Shown: piece by piece, positions 27,521 to 34,538 of the stretch
Position numbering within the stretch: position 1 is the first letter of the stretch
Layout of the letters: each line of letters opens with the position of its first letter
IMG/VR virus record: IMGVR_UViG_3300037847_006395
Span: 1-36,157 of that record
DNA: 36,157 bases
Reading direction: 5' to 3' (one strand)
Origin: a virus
Notes under the pieces: model-generated
What the model saw: the letters and a program-made list of their open reading frames with translations, nothing else
Told to the model about the DNA's origin: nothing
The model's database searches: none
Position numbers and translations under genes: made by a program

Positions 27521-29383
27521 TTAACTTGATACTGGAATTTGTCCTACACCCGTTGATCTAGATGATGATGATAATTCATCTAAAATTACGTTTACATTTA
27601 CATTAGAAGAATCAAATAATAAGTATAAATCTCTCAAACCTAAAATATCATTTGATGCTGGAGTGACTGATAAAGAAATATAATCAGCATCCCCAACCAC
27701 ACTATTAATGTTGATGTTATTGATATTTATTTCACCTTTTTCATAGTCAATATTTCCTATTGAAGTGCTGAAATATTTTTTCACATTTCCTTCACTTCTA
27801 AAAACAGCAATAGTACCATTATCATCATATTTTTCAAAAAAGTAAACATATGTACTTGGTTCACCAGTTATTTTAAACCCATTAGATATTAAAGTAGTAT
27901 TTGGTGAAATCCTATTACCATAACAAATTTCATAAGAAGCAAAAATATTTGATAAAGTCTCTAATCTCTTTTCCATTCTGACCCTTGTAATATTTGAAGT
28001 TATACCAGGATCAACTTCATCAATAAATGATACTAGTTTACTGTATTTAAATTTACTATTAAACTTATTAAGTTCTTGAGTATTACCAAATTGTAATATA
28101 GAATTTCTAACAGCAGTTGCAATTTGTTGAGGTGTTTTTTTAGTTAATTTGGAATTATAATAAACGTAACTATCAATATCAATATACAAGAAAGAAGGAT
28201 CAACAATTTCTGGTACAACCGTTAAAATAGTAAACTGTCTTAAATCTTTAATAAGATTTAATTTAGCGGTGGTTGTTAATTTACTGGCTCCGAATGGTTT
28301 TGCTGCTACAAATACCTTGCCATATTGTGGAGGGGATGCATCTTCACCACCAAAAACAGTCAAAGATTCCAATCCAGGAAGTTTAGTATTAACCAAAAAC
28401 TCATAATCATTAACTGTAACTGCTCTATTTTGTGCCGAATAACTTCTTGGAGCAAGATACTTAATGGATGTTACAGACTCTGGATCCGATCCTCCAGAAG
28501 ATGAACTTACTACTGTAATTTGAGGAGTTGTTGCTGAATATGCATTATTTGATTGATCAAAAAGTCTACCAGTGAAGTTAAAATTATTACAATCATTACC
28601 TAATGCTTTATCGGTGATAAAGTAAGTAATCGTAACTATATCATTATTTTTTAATTTTCTACCAAAAGTGTCATCTCCAAAAATTATCTCGTACTGTTCG
28701 TTTTTATTTTCTTGAATAAAATAAGATCTTTGGGTGCTTGTTAACGTAGTAATATCCGTTACTGGTTTGTAAGTTTGAATTGCCGTATTATTTTCACTAA
28801 CTTCATTTACTTTGACTTCAATTAAATTTAAATCTGCATTACTATCGGGAATAATAAATTTTTGAACTGTCGAATTGTTTACAGTGTAAGTAAGTGAAAG
28901 TGGTGTAGCTTGAAAAATATCTAAATTTTCAAATACTATTTGAGAAAATCCAGTCGTACTTTCTGATCTTTGTTTAGTAACATCATCACTAGGCGTAAAT
29001 ACGAAAGAACCTTCATCATTTTTTCCAATTAATGCACTTCCACGCTTTAAAGTCAGTTGTGTGACAGATGAATCAATTGATAATGGAACAGTAAGAGTTA
29101 CTGTTGCTTTTGGTGCTGTAGCACCTCTTGGAACATATCCAAGACTTTTTGCAAGAGAGACAACGTTTTCTCTAATTGATGCAGAATCTAAAAATACCTC
29201 ATTGGCAACTAAATTTGCATTTAATGCACTGTAGTAAGTATTATATGCAAGAACATCAATAAATTGTGATAATACAGACCCCTCAAAGTTATAATCAGTA
29301 AAAGTTTCTGAAGAGCGCATAAACTCTCGTAAACTTTGCTTTACGTCCTCAAAATCTAAATTAGTAACTTGATTGAATGCCAT
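27521..29383 (-). CDS. gp6: Baseplate wedge subunit gp6 (baseplate J-like), 620 aa
   Basis: In T4, gp6 dimers form the inner ring that joins six wedges. The length (T4: 660 aa) and pattern fit well. The N-terminus reads FMRSSETFTDYNFEGS, then SQFIDVLAYNTYYSALNANL and SIRENVVSLAKSLGYVPRGA. These are the signature segments of marine gp6 and baseplate J-like proteins. Further on, LAPRSYSAQNRAVTVNDYEF is the core J-domain segment. The C-terminal region has VRMEKRLETLSNIFASYEIC and ends with a Ser-rich tail. The start overlaps the gp25 stop by one base (TAATG), so the two are coupled. Nothing is missing from the expected architecture. Confidence 0.95.
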   Translation of the reverse strand: MAFNQVTNLDFEDVKQSLREFMRSSETFTDYNFEGSVLSQFIDVLAYNTYYSALNANLVANEVFLDSASIRENVVSLAKSLGYVPRGATAPKATVTLTVPLSIDSSVTQLTLKRGSALIGKNDEGSFVFTPSDDVTKQRSESTTGFSQIVFENLDIFQATPLSLTYTVNNSTVQKFIIPDSNADLNLIEVKVNEVSENNTAIQTYKPVTDITTLTSTQRSYFIQENKNEQYEIIFGDDTFGRKLKNNDIVTITYFITDKALGNDCNNFNFTGRLFDQSNNAYSATTPQITVVSSSSGGSDPESVTSIKYLAPRSYSAQNRAVTVNDYEFLVNTKLPGLESLTVFGGEDASPPQYGKVFVAAKPFGASKLTTTAKLNLIKDLRQFTILTVVPEIVDPSFLYIDIDSYVYYNSKLTKKTPQQIATAVRNSILQFGNTQELNKFNSKFKYSKLVSFIDEVDPGITSNITRVRMEKRLETLSNIFASYEICYGNRISPNTTLISNGFKITGEPSTYVYFFEKYDDNGTIAVFRSEGNVKKYFSTSIGNIDYEKGEININNININSVVGDADYISLSVTPASNDILGLRDLYLLFDSSNVNVNVILDELSSSSRSTGVGQIPVSS

Positions 29384-29775
29384 TATACTTTTTCCAGGAT
29401 GAGACTAATTGATTGTTGATCTAAGGGAGAACCAATAATAGTAAAATTTACATTAAATTTAATAGAGTTGTTTTTAACATCTTCAAAAATATCAATATCG
29501 TCAAAGGTAACTCTAGGTTCATAAAATTTAATAGCATCTTCGATCTCTAATGCTAATCTATCAGAGACTATACTATTAAAATTTTCAAATAATAAACCAT
29601 TCGATGACGTACCAAATAAAGGATCAAAGAATTTTTCACCTAATTGGGTCATGACAATATTTTTTACTGACTGTTTAATGGCATCTTCATTTTTTAGCAC
29701 CCCAATATCACCAGTAACGGGATGTCTGGTAAAATTGGGGTTAACATCAACAAATTTTTTAGATATTGATGGCAT
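29383..29775 (-). CDS. gp25: Baseplate wedge subunit gp25, 130 aa
   Basis: gp25 is a small wedge protein of the gpW/gp25 family that closes the gp6-gp53 region and primes sheath assembly in T4. The protein has the family layout. It contains NPNFTRHPVTGDIGVLKNED, then VKNIVMTQLGEKFFDPLFGT, and later KFYEPRVTFDDIDIFED with the diagnostic E-P-R triad. The length of 130 aa is typical (T4: 132 aa). The older label of gp25 as a lysozyme is not supported by its structure. An AGAG purine run precedes the ATG. It lies 27 nt after the 42 aa gene and is followed directly by gp6. Confidence 0.95.
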   Translation of the reverse strand: MPSISKKFVDVNPNFTRHPVTGDIGVLKNEDAIKQSVKNIVMTQLGEKFFDPLFGTSSNGLLFENFNSIVSDRLALEIEDAIKFYEPRVTFDDIDIFEDVKNNSIKFNVNFTIIGSPLDQQSISLILEKV

Positions 29776-29802
29776 TTTCAGTCTCTTTATATTGTATATA
29801 TC

Positions 29803-29931
29803 TTACTTTTTCTGATCTTTTTTCATCTTAGATGACTTTTTTAGATAATAATCCGATTTAGGGTCAGTGATTAGCACCATTCCGGATTTTTTGAAATCTT
29901 CACTTTGATCTGGTACAGGATTTACTGCCAT
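29803..29931 (-). CDS. Small lysine-rich protein, 42 aa
   Basis: This short gene reads M-A-V-N-P-V-P-D-Q-S, passes through a stretch SGMVLITDPKSDYYLKK, and ends in KKSSKMKKDQKK before a TAA at 29803. Support comes from a good GGAG ribosome site 6 nt upstream of the ATG. The gap between the 217 aa gene and gp25 would otherwise be unexplained, and the gene has the same strand and spacing as its neighbours. The basic tail could bind nucleic acid or an acidic partner. I do not recognise a family and infer no function. An AATAAATA late-promoter match lies about 36 nt upstream. Confidence 0.7.
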   Translation of the reverse strand: MAVNPVPDQSEDFKKSGMVLITDPKSDYYLKKSSKMKKDQKK

Positions 29932-29966
29932 TTTAACTCCAAAAAAGAACAAGTTTGCCCAAATTA

Positions 29967-29974
29967 TATTTATT
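29967..29974 (-). promoter_or_regulatory. Putative late promoter AATAAATA before the 42 aa gene and gp25
   Basis: The coding strand reads TGAATAAATA, where TGA is the stop of the 217 aa gene and AATAAATA matches the NATAAATA late form. It lies about 36 nt before the 42 aa gene and is the only such match upstream of gp25 and gp6. It could start the baseplate transcript. Confidence 0.5.
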
Positions 29975-30623
29975 CACTCTTTTCTTCGGGTGTTTTCCAA
30001 AAATAATCATCAGTATCACCCAATCTACCCCATCGTACACCCTGCTCAACCTGATAATACTCAGTAGAAACCTTAAAATCTGGCATTTTAGGTTCTTGAG
30101 GGGTAATTGACAGGTCGAAAATTCTAATTCTGTTGTTTGGATACAGTGCAAACTGTCCATTTTCCAACAAAATGCAATTATGGGACTTATGTTCCTCTGG
30201 AACTTCACTAACATTAGTATTTGTAATGTCTATATCAGGATGAAAATTGTCTAATGTGAACAAATACTCTCCAGACATTGCCCCAAAATTACGAGTTCGA
30301 CATACAATGTCCATAGAACCGATGAATTGCTTCTCAATACAACGCACTCCATAGTCCATACAATTCCAAAATTGAAGGTTAGGTAGGTCTAAGTCATGTT
30401 CAGGCAGTTCAGGGCGACTCAGGAAGGCACTGATGGGCAATTTATCGAACATTGCAGCGTACTCTGGTAAGTACGTCTCAAAATAAAAAGCACGTCCAGG
30501 TATCGATTTTGCCGACACCCAAACGCCTTCTACGAATTCTCCATGACCGTCAATATGATCTCTAAGATATTCTTTACGAACCCATACCTTCTGTGCTGGT
30601 AAGTTGACGACTAATTGACTCAT
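29970..30623 (-). CDS. Conserved-looking phage protein of unknown function, 217 aa
   Basis: I cannot name a family. The protein is compact and not repetitive, with a mix of beta and helical character and three cysteines. It has several specific-looking segments: VWVRKEYLRDHIDGHGEF, GRAFYFETYLPEYAAMFD, and WNCMDYGVRCIEKQFIGSMD. This suggests a folded globular protein rather than a fibre. It sits between a run of tiny genes and gp25, a place where cyanophages keep a protein of similar size. A baseplate-assembly or virion role is guessed from position. The ribosome site AGAGGA lies about 8 nt before the ATG and overlaps the end of the 51 aa gene upstream. Confidence 0.85.
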   Translation of the reverse strand: MSQLVVNLPAQKVWVRKEYLRDHIDGHGEFVEGVWVSAKSIPGRAFYFETYLPEYAAMFDKLPISAFLSRPELPEHDLDLPNLQFWNCMDYGVRCIEKQFIGSMDIVCRTRNFGAMSGEYLFTLDNFHPDIDITNTNVSEVPEEHKSHNCILLENGQFALYPNNRIRIFDLSITPQEPKMPDFKVSTEYYQVEQGVRWGRLGDTDDYFWKTPEEKSE

Positions 30624-30626
30624 GTA

Positions 30627-30782
30627 CTATTCCTCTTTATAAGTAGGTGGATGAAAGTTGCAATACTCGTTAAAAGTAATCTTCATCTCTTTTACTGACA
30701 AATTGCAATTTGCTGCTGCTTTTGGAAGGTTCCATTTAGCACTCCACAGCATCTCCATTGATTGTCTAGTCTCAGGTCTCAA
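30627..30782 (-). CDS. Small protein of about 51 aa (43 aa if ATG start)
   Basis: The protein continues ETRQSMEMLWSAKWNLPKAA, then NLSVKEMKITFNEYCNFHPP, and ends TYKEE before a TAG at 30627. The balanced composition and a predicted helix-turn-helix-like pair of helices make it look real. The start is uncertain. A TTG at 30782 overlaps the upstream TGA as TTGA and has AAGGA just before it. The ATG at 30758 has no ribosome site. The frame stays open back to a TAA at 30818. A helix-turn-helix regulator or a small virion factor are both possible; I claim neither. It lies between a 49 aa basic gene and the 217 aa gene. Confidence 0.65.
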   Translation of the reverse strand: MRPETRQSMEMLWSAKWNLPKAAANCNLSVKEMKITFNEYCNFHPPTYKEE

Positions 30783-30928
30783 CGTCCTTGCCCCCTGTAA
30801 CGCTTTTTCTTGCCATTACGAGAGGTAGCAGACAATTTTGTATGTTCAGAACTACCTTGGCGAGTTTTTTTGGGTTTTCCGGGTATGAAATCAACACCAG
30901 TCATACCAATTTTAGAACGCATTGCCAT
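30779..30928 (-). CDS. Small basic protein, 49 aa
   Basis: The gene runs from ATG at 30928 to TGA at 30779. It reads MAMRSKIGMTGVDFIPGKPK, then TRQGSSEHTKLS, and ends NGKKKRYRGQGR. The strongly basic, Gly/Arg-ended tail resembles small nucleic-acid-binding or ribosomal-type extensions. I recall similar KKYRGQGR ends among cyanophage hypotheticals but cannot verify this. The leader is AT-rich with TTTAAATA, one base off the late consensus, and has no good ribosome site. Its stop overlaps the TTG start of the next gene. A second ATG three codons in is also possible. Confidence 0.65.
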   Translation of the reverse strand: MAMRSKIGMTGVDFIPGKPKKTRQGSSEHTKLSATSRNGKKKRYRGQGR

Positions 30929-30973
30929 AGATTTAATATTTAAATAAGAACGAAGTGAGCATAGCAGATATTA

Positions 30974-30999
30974 ATTCTCCTGTCAATAGTTAGGAGAAT
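30974..30999 (-). promoter_or_regulatory. 8-bp inverted repeat at the PAAR stop codon
   Basis: ATTCTCCT and AGGAGAAT are perfect complements separated by 10 nt. One arm covers the last codons and stop of the PAAR gene. The other contains an AGGAG that could act as a ribosome site or, in T4-like phages, a RegB-type GGAG cut site. No run of T follows on the coding strand, so it is not a typical intrinsic terminator. An mRNA stability or processing hairpin is more likely. Confidence 0.45.
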
Positions 31000-31346
31000 A
31001 ATCCTGCAAAGACATTTGGACTTCCTTGAGCAATCCTGTCTCCGCAGGCAATAAAATCACCAATCCTACCTGGAGGACGAAAATTAAAATAAACATTTAG
31101 AGGACCCTGTGAGATAGGTCTAATAAGGTGTGGAGGGGGCGGATTAGTGCCGGGGCATGCATGTGGTGCAAACAGGTCTCCTACACGCCCTGCAGGACCT
31201 CCTATCCCTGCGAAAGTTGCTCCTGGAGCAAGAGATGCAGGGGATGGGCAATTGATGAAAACGTTTGGTGAACCTTGAGTTAGTGCTGTTGGTGGATAAC
31301 AGATATGTCCAGTACTCAATGCACCCATATATGTACAACCTCTCAT
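30990..31346 (-). CDS. PAAR-repeat spike tip protein, 118 aa
   Basis: PAAR proteins cap the central spike of contractile tails and help pierce the outer membrane; T4 gp5.4 is the known example. The protein has the family traits: high Gly/Pro content, GRVGDLFAPHACPG and GRIGDFIACGDRIAQGSPNV, and 118 residues. The short motif QGSPNVF occurs at residues 24 to 30 and 107 to 113, with a degenerate QGPLNVYF at 80, which fits a three-fold beta cone. Likely metal ligands at the tip are among His14, Cys16, His62, Cys64, His73 and Cys101. It has a good AGGAG site and follows the 253 aa gene by 11 nt. The absence of a recognisable gp5 hub in this window suggests that it is encoded elsewhere. Confidence 0.92.
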   Translation of the reverse strand: MRGCTYMGALSTGHICYPPTALTQGSPNVFINCPSPASLAPGATFAGIGGPAGRVGDLFAPHACPGTNPPPPHLIRPISQGPLNVYFNFRPPGRIGDFIACGDRIAQGSPNVFAGLFS

Positions 31347-31357
31347 AAATTAATCTC

Positions 31358-32119
31358 CTATAATGTTATTTTGCGTGGATTGGGAAACTGTAATGGATTT
31401 CTCCCTAATTGAGTTTGCACTTTAGTCACAAACCTTTGTGCAGCGATATCCTTATCGTCATACACAATTTGTTTAATTGTATATGTACCAGCACCAATTC
31501 CACAAGAACTTGTAATGACAAGAGTATATTGCACAACAATAACATATCTTGGATCCGGAAAATAATGAATCATATGATCCACTGCTGGTAAATCAGCAAT
31601 TAATCCAGCAACTGGATCCCCAGCAATAGGTTTTGAAATAACCGGATTTAGGAAAGGTTGTCGTATTGCAGGTGTTGCTGTTAATTGATTTACTGTACCA
31701 TAGTTTGATGAATATCCAGAAGGACCTACAACTGGCACAGGTGCATGTACGGGAACTGTTGAAAGATCACTGCGATATTTATATTCTTTATTGGGAAATA
31801 AGTAATCAGTATAACCACCTGGAGCATCTATACTTAATGTTGCTGTTACTGGTCCGGTTAAAACTCCAGTTGTGATAACACCAGCACCAAGAACTGTGGC
31901 AGTTCCAGGTGTCAATCGTAAAGTAATACCAGGATCACCGTTATAGGGTGCAGGTGCAATAATTGGTGTGAAATTAGTTACAGTAATACTCCATATCTCT
32001 GGTACTGGTGGATTCCCAGGACAAAAGGTTCCGGTCCAAACATTTGGAGTCCATACCGCAGGTTTACCAACAATACTTGGTAATGGTTGTATGGGTGTGT
32101 ATACGGTGGGTATTGGCAT
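31358..32119 (-). CDS. Beta-rich virion-type protein related to the 590 aa neighbour, 253 aa
   Basis: No named family is recognised. The protein opens with a Pro-rich stretch (MPIPTVYTPIQPLPSIVGKP), continues as beta strands, and has a segment near residues 95 to 125 with GGYTDYLFPNKEYKY. The same arrangement (GNYTRFLFPNEEWDYYFD) occurs in the 590 aa protein just upstream, so the two share a domain. The C-terminus is more helical and basic (AAQRFVTKVQTQLGRNPLQF) and ends KITL. The gene lies just before the PAAR tip, so a spike, hub or decoration role is inferred only from position. It begins 8 nt after the 590 aa stop, with no strong ribosome site, which suggests coupling. Confidence 0.83.
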   Translation of the reverse strand: MPIPTVYTPIQPLPSIVGKPAVWTPNVWTGTFCPGNPPVPEIWSITVTNFTPIIAPAPYNGDPGITLRLTPGTATVLGAGVITTGVLTGPVTATLSIDAPGGYTDYLFPNKEYKYRSDLSTVPVHAPVPVVGPSGYSSNYGTVNQLTATPAIRQPFLNPVISKPIAGDPVAGLIADLPAVDHMIHYFPDPRYVIVVQYTLVITSSCGIGAGTYTIKQIVYDDKDIAAQRFVTKVQTQLGRNPLQFPNPRKITL

Positions 32120-32127
32120 AAGTTTAA

Positions 32128-33900
32128 TTAAAATCCATCCTGACGACCAGGTTCTGCTAATGTGATACTTTTTGCTTCTCTTCGAGAAGGTAATGCTGCA
32201 ATTATATTACCATATCTTTCAGTACCAGACAAGTAATTATTAATTACGTTCTGTCTAATCTGTACAGTGGCAGCACCATACTCTGTACCACCCATATCAG
32301 GAACATAGCGAAAGACTGCTCCGGTTGCTACTGGTGGTTCTCCTGATGTTCCTTGGAAATTGCCTGTACCTGTGGGAGCAGTATCTGATGCACCTGCTAC
32401 TACCACACGATACAAATTACCACCGCTAGTGACGTAAGTACCAACGGTATAGGACCCTATTGTCCATGGAGAACTATTCCAGGCAGGTATACTACTAGTC
32501 ACAGTAAAAGTATAAGTGATATCACGATTAGTCACTGGATCCTGTAGATATCTCAAGATAAATGCATCCGAAGGAAATTCTAATGATAAATCAAGAACAT
32601 TTCCATTAATAGCAGTCTGAGAAGAATTACCCTGCCTAATACGATAGGCATCAAATTTATCATTAGGATCTCCACCACGCTGTGGTTTGTCCGTCGCATC
32701 TAAATTTAAAATTGCATCTTCAAACTGAGTATCAGTAACAAACGTAGGCAATTCACCTTCGGCATTTAAAATAGAACTATTGTTAAATCGTTTCTGCTCA
32801 TTAGGAAAGTCAATACTCAAATGCTGAGGAATAACTGTATAATCTTCATTCTTATCAAAGTAATAATCCCATTCTTCATTAGGAAATAAGAATCTGGTAT
32901 AGTTACCTTCTACATGAATTGTAATAGTGTCTGGATAGGTTGCGCTGACACTGATATTGCTGAGATTATTCTTATCACATGTGGTAGTACTAATGACTGT
33001 ACCACTTCCATTTCTTTTAATTAATTGTACTACGATGTCTTCATCGATGAAAGGAGTATTTTCTAAGATGTTTGGACTGAAACTATCAAAGGTCACCGTA
33101 ATCGTTTCTTCCCTTTCAATTGTAAGTAACGCGGGGTTTTTACCTGTTGACGTACCCTGACTCGTATAATAGTCATTCGGTTGACTATACCAGTCCGGAC
33201 GACCATCAATATCAAAACCTAAAGTATCAAATCGTACATCTAACCACCTCACAAACCCTGCATCATCCGTCTGAGTCAGATCATCATCATAATAGACGTA
33301 TCGATCTGTTGCAGTGGTATATCCAGTAATACTGAAATCTACACTGACAAACTGATCAACATTCATAAATGTTTCTGAGTCATTACTGTATGCATTCGGT
33401 ACATATTGTTGTACTCGAAATACTCCGCCATAATCTTTCAGTGCTGCAGTATGGGCAGGATATGCCGGAGGTGCTGGTGTAACTGTCGGATCAACATACT
33501 CTGCAGGAAAGGTCACGGCAGCATCCTCCGTACCAATCTCATGTTTTATAAACAATCCCGTAATCTGTCCGGCATTATATGTGTACGTTGATAGAATTAC
33601 CCCTTGATATACGGTATTTCCTTCACTGTCCGTACCTTCAACGACGAATACGAAAGTCTTTTCATCATCTGGATTATTAATTGCCCAAGTAATCGCACCA
33701 CTACTACTGTTAATATTGAAACTACTTGCATCAGTTCCACTGAGAGCATAACTGACTGCATTTGGTATACTTCCAGACCAATTGACACTATCTCCAATGG
33801 ATTCTGTTCCACTGAAGGTTAGTGTCTCTGCTACTGATGTTCCTGCTGCTGGTACTGATATATTACCAAATTCTTCAATAATACTTGGATAGTATGGCAT
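32128..33900 (-). CDS. Multi-domain beta virion protein with cadherin-like start, 590 aa
   Basis: Residues about 20 to 105 resemble a cadherin-like or Ig-like repeat (YALSGTDASSFNINSSSGAI, then FVFVVEGTDSEGN). The middle has further beta domains. Around 330 to 360 it has GNYTRFLFPNEEWDYYFD, shared with the 253 aa protein. Residues about 477 to 533 contain WTIGSYTVGTYVTSGGNLYR followed by a Gly/Thr-rich loop and VFRYVPDM. This looks like a small carbohydrate-binding-type module, and a similar module ends the 3245 aa protein. The last 45 residues are more basic. Surface attachment or host-surface contact is plausible; a neck or spike role is not excluded. The upstream gene's stop sits 3 nt before the ATG and forms part of a GAAGAA ribosome site. 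Confidence 0.85.
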   Translation of the reverse strand: MPYYPSIIEEFGNISVPAAGTSVAETLTFSGTESIGDSVNWSGSIPNAVSYALSGTDASSFNINSSSGAITWAINNPDDEKTFVFVVEGTDSEGNTVYQGVILSTYTYNAGQITGLFIKHEIGTEDAAVTFPAEYVDPTVTPAPPAYPAHTAALKDYGGVFRVQQYVPNAYSNDSETFMNVDQFVSVDFSITGYTTATDRYVYYDDDLTQTDDAGFVRWLDVRFDTLGFDIDGRPDWYSQPNDYYTSQGTSTGKNPALLTIEREETITVTFDSFSPNILENTPFIDEDIVVQLIKRNGSGTVISTTTCDKNNLSNISVSATYPDTITIHVEGNYTRFLFPNEEWDYYFDKNEDYTVIPQHLSIDFPNEQKRFNNSSILNAEGELPTFVTDTQFEDAILNLDATDKPQRGGDPNDKFDAYRIRQGNSSQTAINGNVLDLSLEFPSDAFILRYLQDPVTNRDITYTFTVTSSIPAWNSSPWTIGSYTVGTYVTSGGNLYRVVVAGASDTAPTGTGNFQGTSGEPPVATGAVFRYVPDMGGTEYGAATVQIRQNVINNYLSGTERYGNIIAALPSRREAKSITLAEPGRQDGF

Positions 33901-33903
33901 TAC

Positions 33904-34119
33904 TTATTCTTCGGTGCTGTGATCCTCTTTAAAATTTAACATCCAAAAATCTTCTGCCCCTTCATAATCTCTGAAATAATAAGTTTCATTATTTGGAGCA
34001 TCTAGTATGAAACGATCAATAAATGAATCGTAACTGATCATAGGTTCATCTTTTAACATTTTGTCTCCATCTTGAGTATACTCCAAATAACTTAAATAAT
34101 CATCCATATCAATGGACAT
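33904..34119 (-). CDS. Small acidic protein, 71 aa, unknown function
   Basis: The protein is strongly acidic, with clusters of Asp and Glu, and has several aromatic residues (SYLEYTQDGDKMLKDEPMI, then FRDYEGAEDFWMLNFKED). It has no signal peptide, membrane segment or enzyme motif. The leader is AT-rich with no Shine-Dalgarno sequence. It is the last member of the small-gene cassette before the structural block. Many phage inhibitors of host enzymes are small and acidic, but nothing here identifies a target. Confidence 0.75.
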   Translation of the reverse strand: MSIDMDDYLSYLEYTQDGDKMLKDEPMISYDSFIDRFILDAPNNETYYFRDYEGAEDFWMLNFKEDHSTEE

Positions 34120-34145
34120 AAAATATATAACTGCTTAGGTATATA

Positions 34146-34286
34146 TTAGTTTATGAATGGTGATGGAATGGGTGTATTTTCTTTATACCAAGACATAGAG
34201 CGCTTTTCTTGAGTGAAGTTTTCCCAAAGTTTTTGAGTTAGTCTTCTCTTCTTGATGTGTTCAATTTCTTCTGGTGTAAGTTTCAT
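34146..34286 (-). CDS. Small protein of 46 aa with helical basic start
   Basis: The protein reads MKLTPEEIEHIKKRRLTQKL, continues WENFTQEKRSMSWYKEN, and ends PIPSPFIN at a TAA at 34146. The start overlaps the previous gene's stop as ATGA, the same coupling used elsewhere in this cassette, which supports it. The pattern of a TPEEI cap followed by an amphipathic helix is typical of genuine small proteins. No function can be assigned. The gap between the 70 and 71 aa genes would be unexplained without it. Confidence 0.72.
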   Translation of the reverse strand: MKLTPEEIEHIKKRRLTQKLWENFTQEKRSMSWYKENTPIPSPFIN

Positions 34287-34495
34287 GGTTCATCGTAGAA
34301 AAGTTTCAATGTTCTCCCCTCATCTTGAATTGATACTGTAACTCTAGACGTACCATAGTTAACTACTTTTCTACCTTTAGGGGAAGTTATTACCTCTACT
34401 CTGGTAACATCATCAAAATCAAATTGTTCCCATCCAGGTACATCATCTGTCATGATATAACTTGGATTTTTACTCAGTGGGTTTTGATAAGTCAT
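34283..34495 (-). CDS. Small protein of 70 aa, unknown function
   Basis: The protein begins MTYQNPLSKNPSYIM and continues as alternating strands (RVEVITSPKGRKVVNYGTSR, then VTVSIQDEGRTLKLFYDEP), so a small all-beta fold is likely. The ribosome site AAGGAGAACAACTC lies immediately before the ATG. That site is inside a decayed-looking leader which carries one of the HPLT repeats. The stop overlaps the next start as ATGA. I do not recognise a family. Confidence 0.8.
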   Translation of the reverse strand: MTYQNPLSKNPSYIMTDDVPGWEQFDFDDVTRVEVITSPKGRKVVNYGTSRVTVSIQDEGRTLKLFYDEP

Positions 34496-34508
34496 GAGTT
34501 GTTCTCCT

Positions 34509-34529
34509 TGTTAGTGGGTGTTCAGTCAT
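34509..34529 (-). repeat. HPLT start-codon repeat, copy 3 (divergent)
   Basis: Starting at an ATG on the coding strand, this stretch encodes M-T-E-HPLT and then diverges into the ribosome site of the 70 aa gene. The frame stops after 19 codons. It resembles the two copies near 35.1 and 35.4 kb but is shorter and less similar, and it is not the start of a full-length gene. Confidence 0.55.
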
Positions 34530-34538
34530 AGCATTTAG

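Noticed and set aside
27725-27740. AATAAATA on the coding strand inside gp6
   Set aside because: It is well inside a coding region with no gene start nearby; in AT-rich DNA such matches are expected by chance.
29383-29775. gp25 as a lysozyme
   Set aside because: The old label is widespread, but the gpW/gp25 family is structural and no lysozyme catalytic motif is visible.
29933-30214. Minus-strand frame of 93 aa overlapping the 217 aa gene
   Set aside because: It lies inside the better-supported 217 aa gene in another frame, without a ribosome site and with a less natural composition.
30970-31000. Intrinsic terminator after the PAAR gene
   Set aside because: The inverted repeat is AT-containing and short, and no T-run follows on the coding strand.
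31144-31338. Cys-rich minus-strand frame of 64 aa
   Set aside because: It is a shadow of the PAAR gene; its Cys and Arg content comes from the Gly/Pro-rich codons of the real frame.
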